The translations under genes were made by a program, and so were the position numbers. Of a stretch of 20,380 nt of DNA, positions 20,182 to 20,380 are shown piece after piece. Below the pieces are notes generated by a model. That model was not told where the DNA came from. It did no database searches and was given only the letters and a program-made list of their open reading frames with translations. How positions within the stretch are numbered: position 1 is the first letter of the stretch; each line of letters opens with the position of its first letter. Source of the stretch: Proteobacteria bacterium UBA6156 (GTDB lineage: Bacteria; Pseudomonadota; Alphaproteobacteria; UBA2136; UBA6156); contig DIUO01000009.1 in the NCBI GenBank assembly GCA_002422365.1, positions 1-20,380 on the forward strand, given 5' to 3'.

Positions 20182-20210
20182 ATGATATGAGTGTGTACAG
20201 AATTTTGCAA
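20182..20210 (-). promoter_or_regulatory. Sigma-70-type promoter of the 55-residue gene
   Basis: On the minus strand, TTGCAA (20210-20205), a 17-base spacer and TATCAT (20187-20182, five of six consensus bases). Confidence 0.6.
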
Positions 20211-20302
20211 GGGGTAAGTTGAAAAATTTTGCACTTTTTTAGGTTTTTGGCTGTGGGGTTGGGAAAAAAGTGGGGTGGTATTGTAATTGAGGGTGGGGTG
20301 GC

Positions 20303-20380
20303 CTACATGGGTGGGACTTCCTGACCTTTTTTAACATTAAACTTGCCCCCTGCCGGGAAGTGCCTTTGGGCTTGCAGGGT
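20303..20380 (-). CDS. Possible C-terminal end of a gene cut by the window edge
   Basis: A 25-codon open frame runs from the right edge to a TAG at 20303-20305, ending GGKFNVKKGQEVPPM. The residues look protein-like (Lys, Gly and Val mixed with aromatics), but the stretch is short and could be open by chance. I recognise no family, and no terminator is evident after it. Confidence 0.3.
   Translation of the reverse strand, partial: TLQAQRHFPAGGKFNVKKGQEVPPM

Noticed and set aside
19548..20222. A 224-residue plus-strand frame across the accessory region
   Set aside because: It lies opposite two minus-strand genes with better starts and promoters, and is low-complexity Gly/Ala/Arg.

Overview
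The window reads as a chromosomal segment of a GC-rich alphaproteobacterium. The evidence is gene content and order: recG diverging from sdhE-mfd, the rpmH-rnpA-yidD-DUF2585-yidC cluster, smpB and rpoZ close together, and a membrane-anchored class I cytochrome c. Two sites also fit the alphaproteobacterial general stress sigma factor EcfG. I cannot fix the genus from the sequence alone. Most genes favour G-ending codons (GTG, CTG, GCG). Several accessory genes differ: 7750-8208 and 17678-18049 are AT-richer, while 18624-19115 and 19905-20072 favour C-ending codons.

Layout. 1-4075 is a repair and respiration-assembly block: the 5' end of recG (minus strand), then sdhE and mfd. 4191-4922 holds two small unknown genes, each followed by a terminator. 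4986-6526 holds smpB, a degenerate PanC-like gene and rpoZ. 6527-7149 has no gene but carries two copies of a hairpin-rich repeat and a large stem-loop element; one repeat copy appears to have inserted into that element. 7150-8208 holds a small disordered protein gene with an EcfG-type promoter, a 34-codon membrane microgene or sRNA, and an AT-rich orphan gene. topA, a HepT/MntA toxin-antitoxin pair and a pilin-like gene follow on the minus strand up to 11947.

12048-12963 holds a membrane protein gene and a cytochrome c gene that converge on a shared terminator. 13190-16312 is the ribosomal protein L34 / RNase P / membrane insertion cluster. 16417-18546 holds an unknown minus-strand gene, a TetR/SlmA-like regulator with a near-perfect palindromic operator candidate, a four-helix-bundle (23S-IVP-type) protein and a TlpA-like thioredoxin lipoprotein. 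18624-20072 holds three minus-strand accessory genes: a secreted protein, a second small disordered protein whose flanks match the 7150-7482 locus, and a 55-residue protein. A possible gene end is cut by the right edge.

Three patterns stand out. First, six mini-arrays of four or five tandem 7- or 8-base units sit at gene ends or inside genes (recG, sdhE, mfd, and after smpB, tetR and the tlpA-like gene). Each has its own unit sequence, but several share an A-A-B-A layout. Second, two unrelated-looking disordered proteins of about 110 residues share an EcfG-like promoter, ribosome binding site spacing and a downstream large hairpin element. Third, comparing those two loci reveals a 187-base insertion (including one copy of a 6-base duplication) carrying three hairpins, a candidate non-autonomous mobile element.
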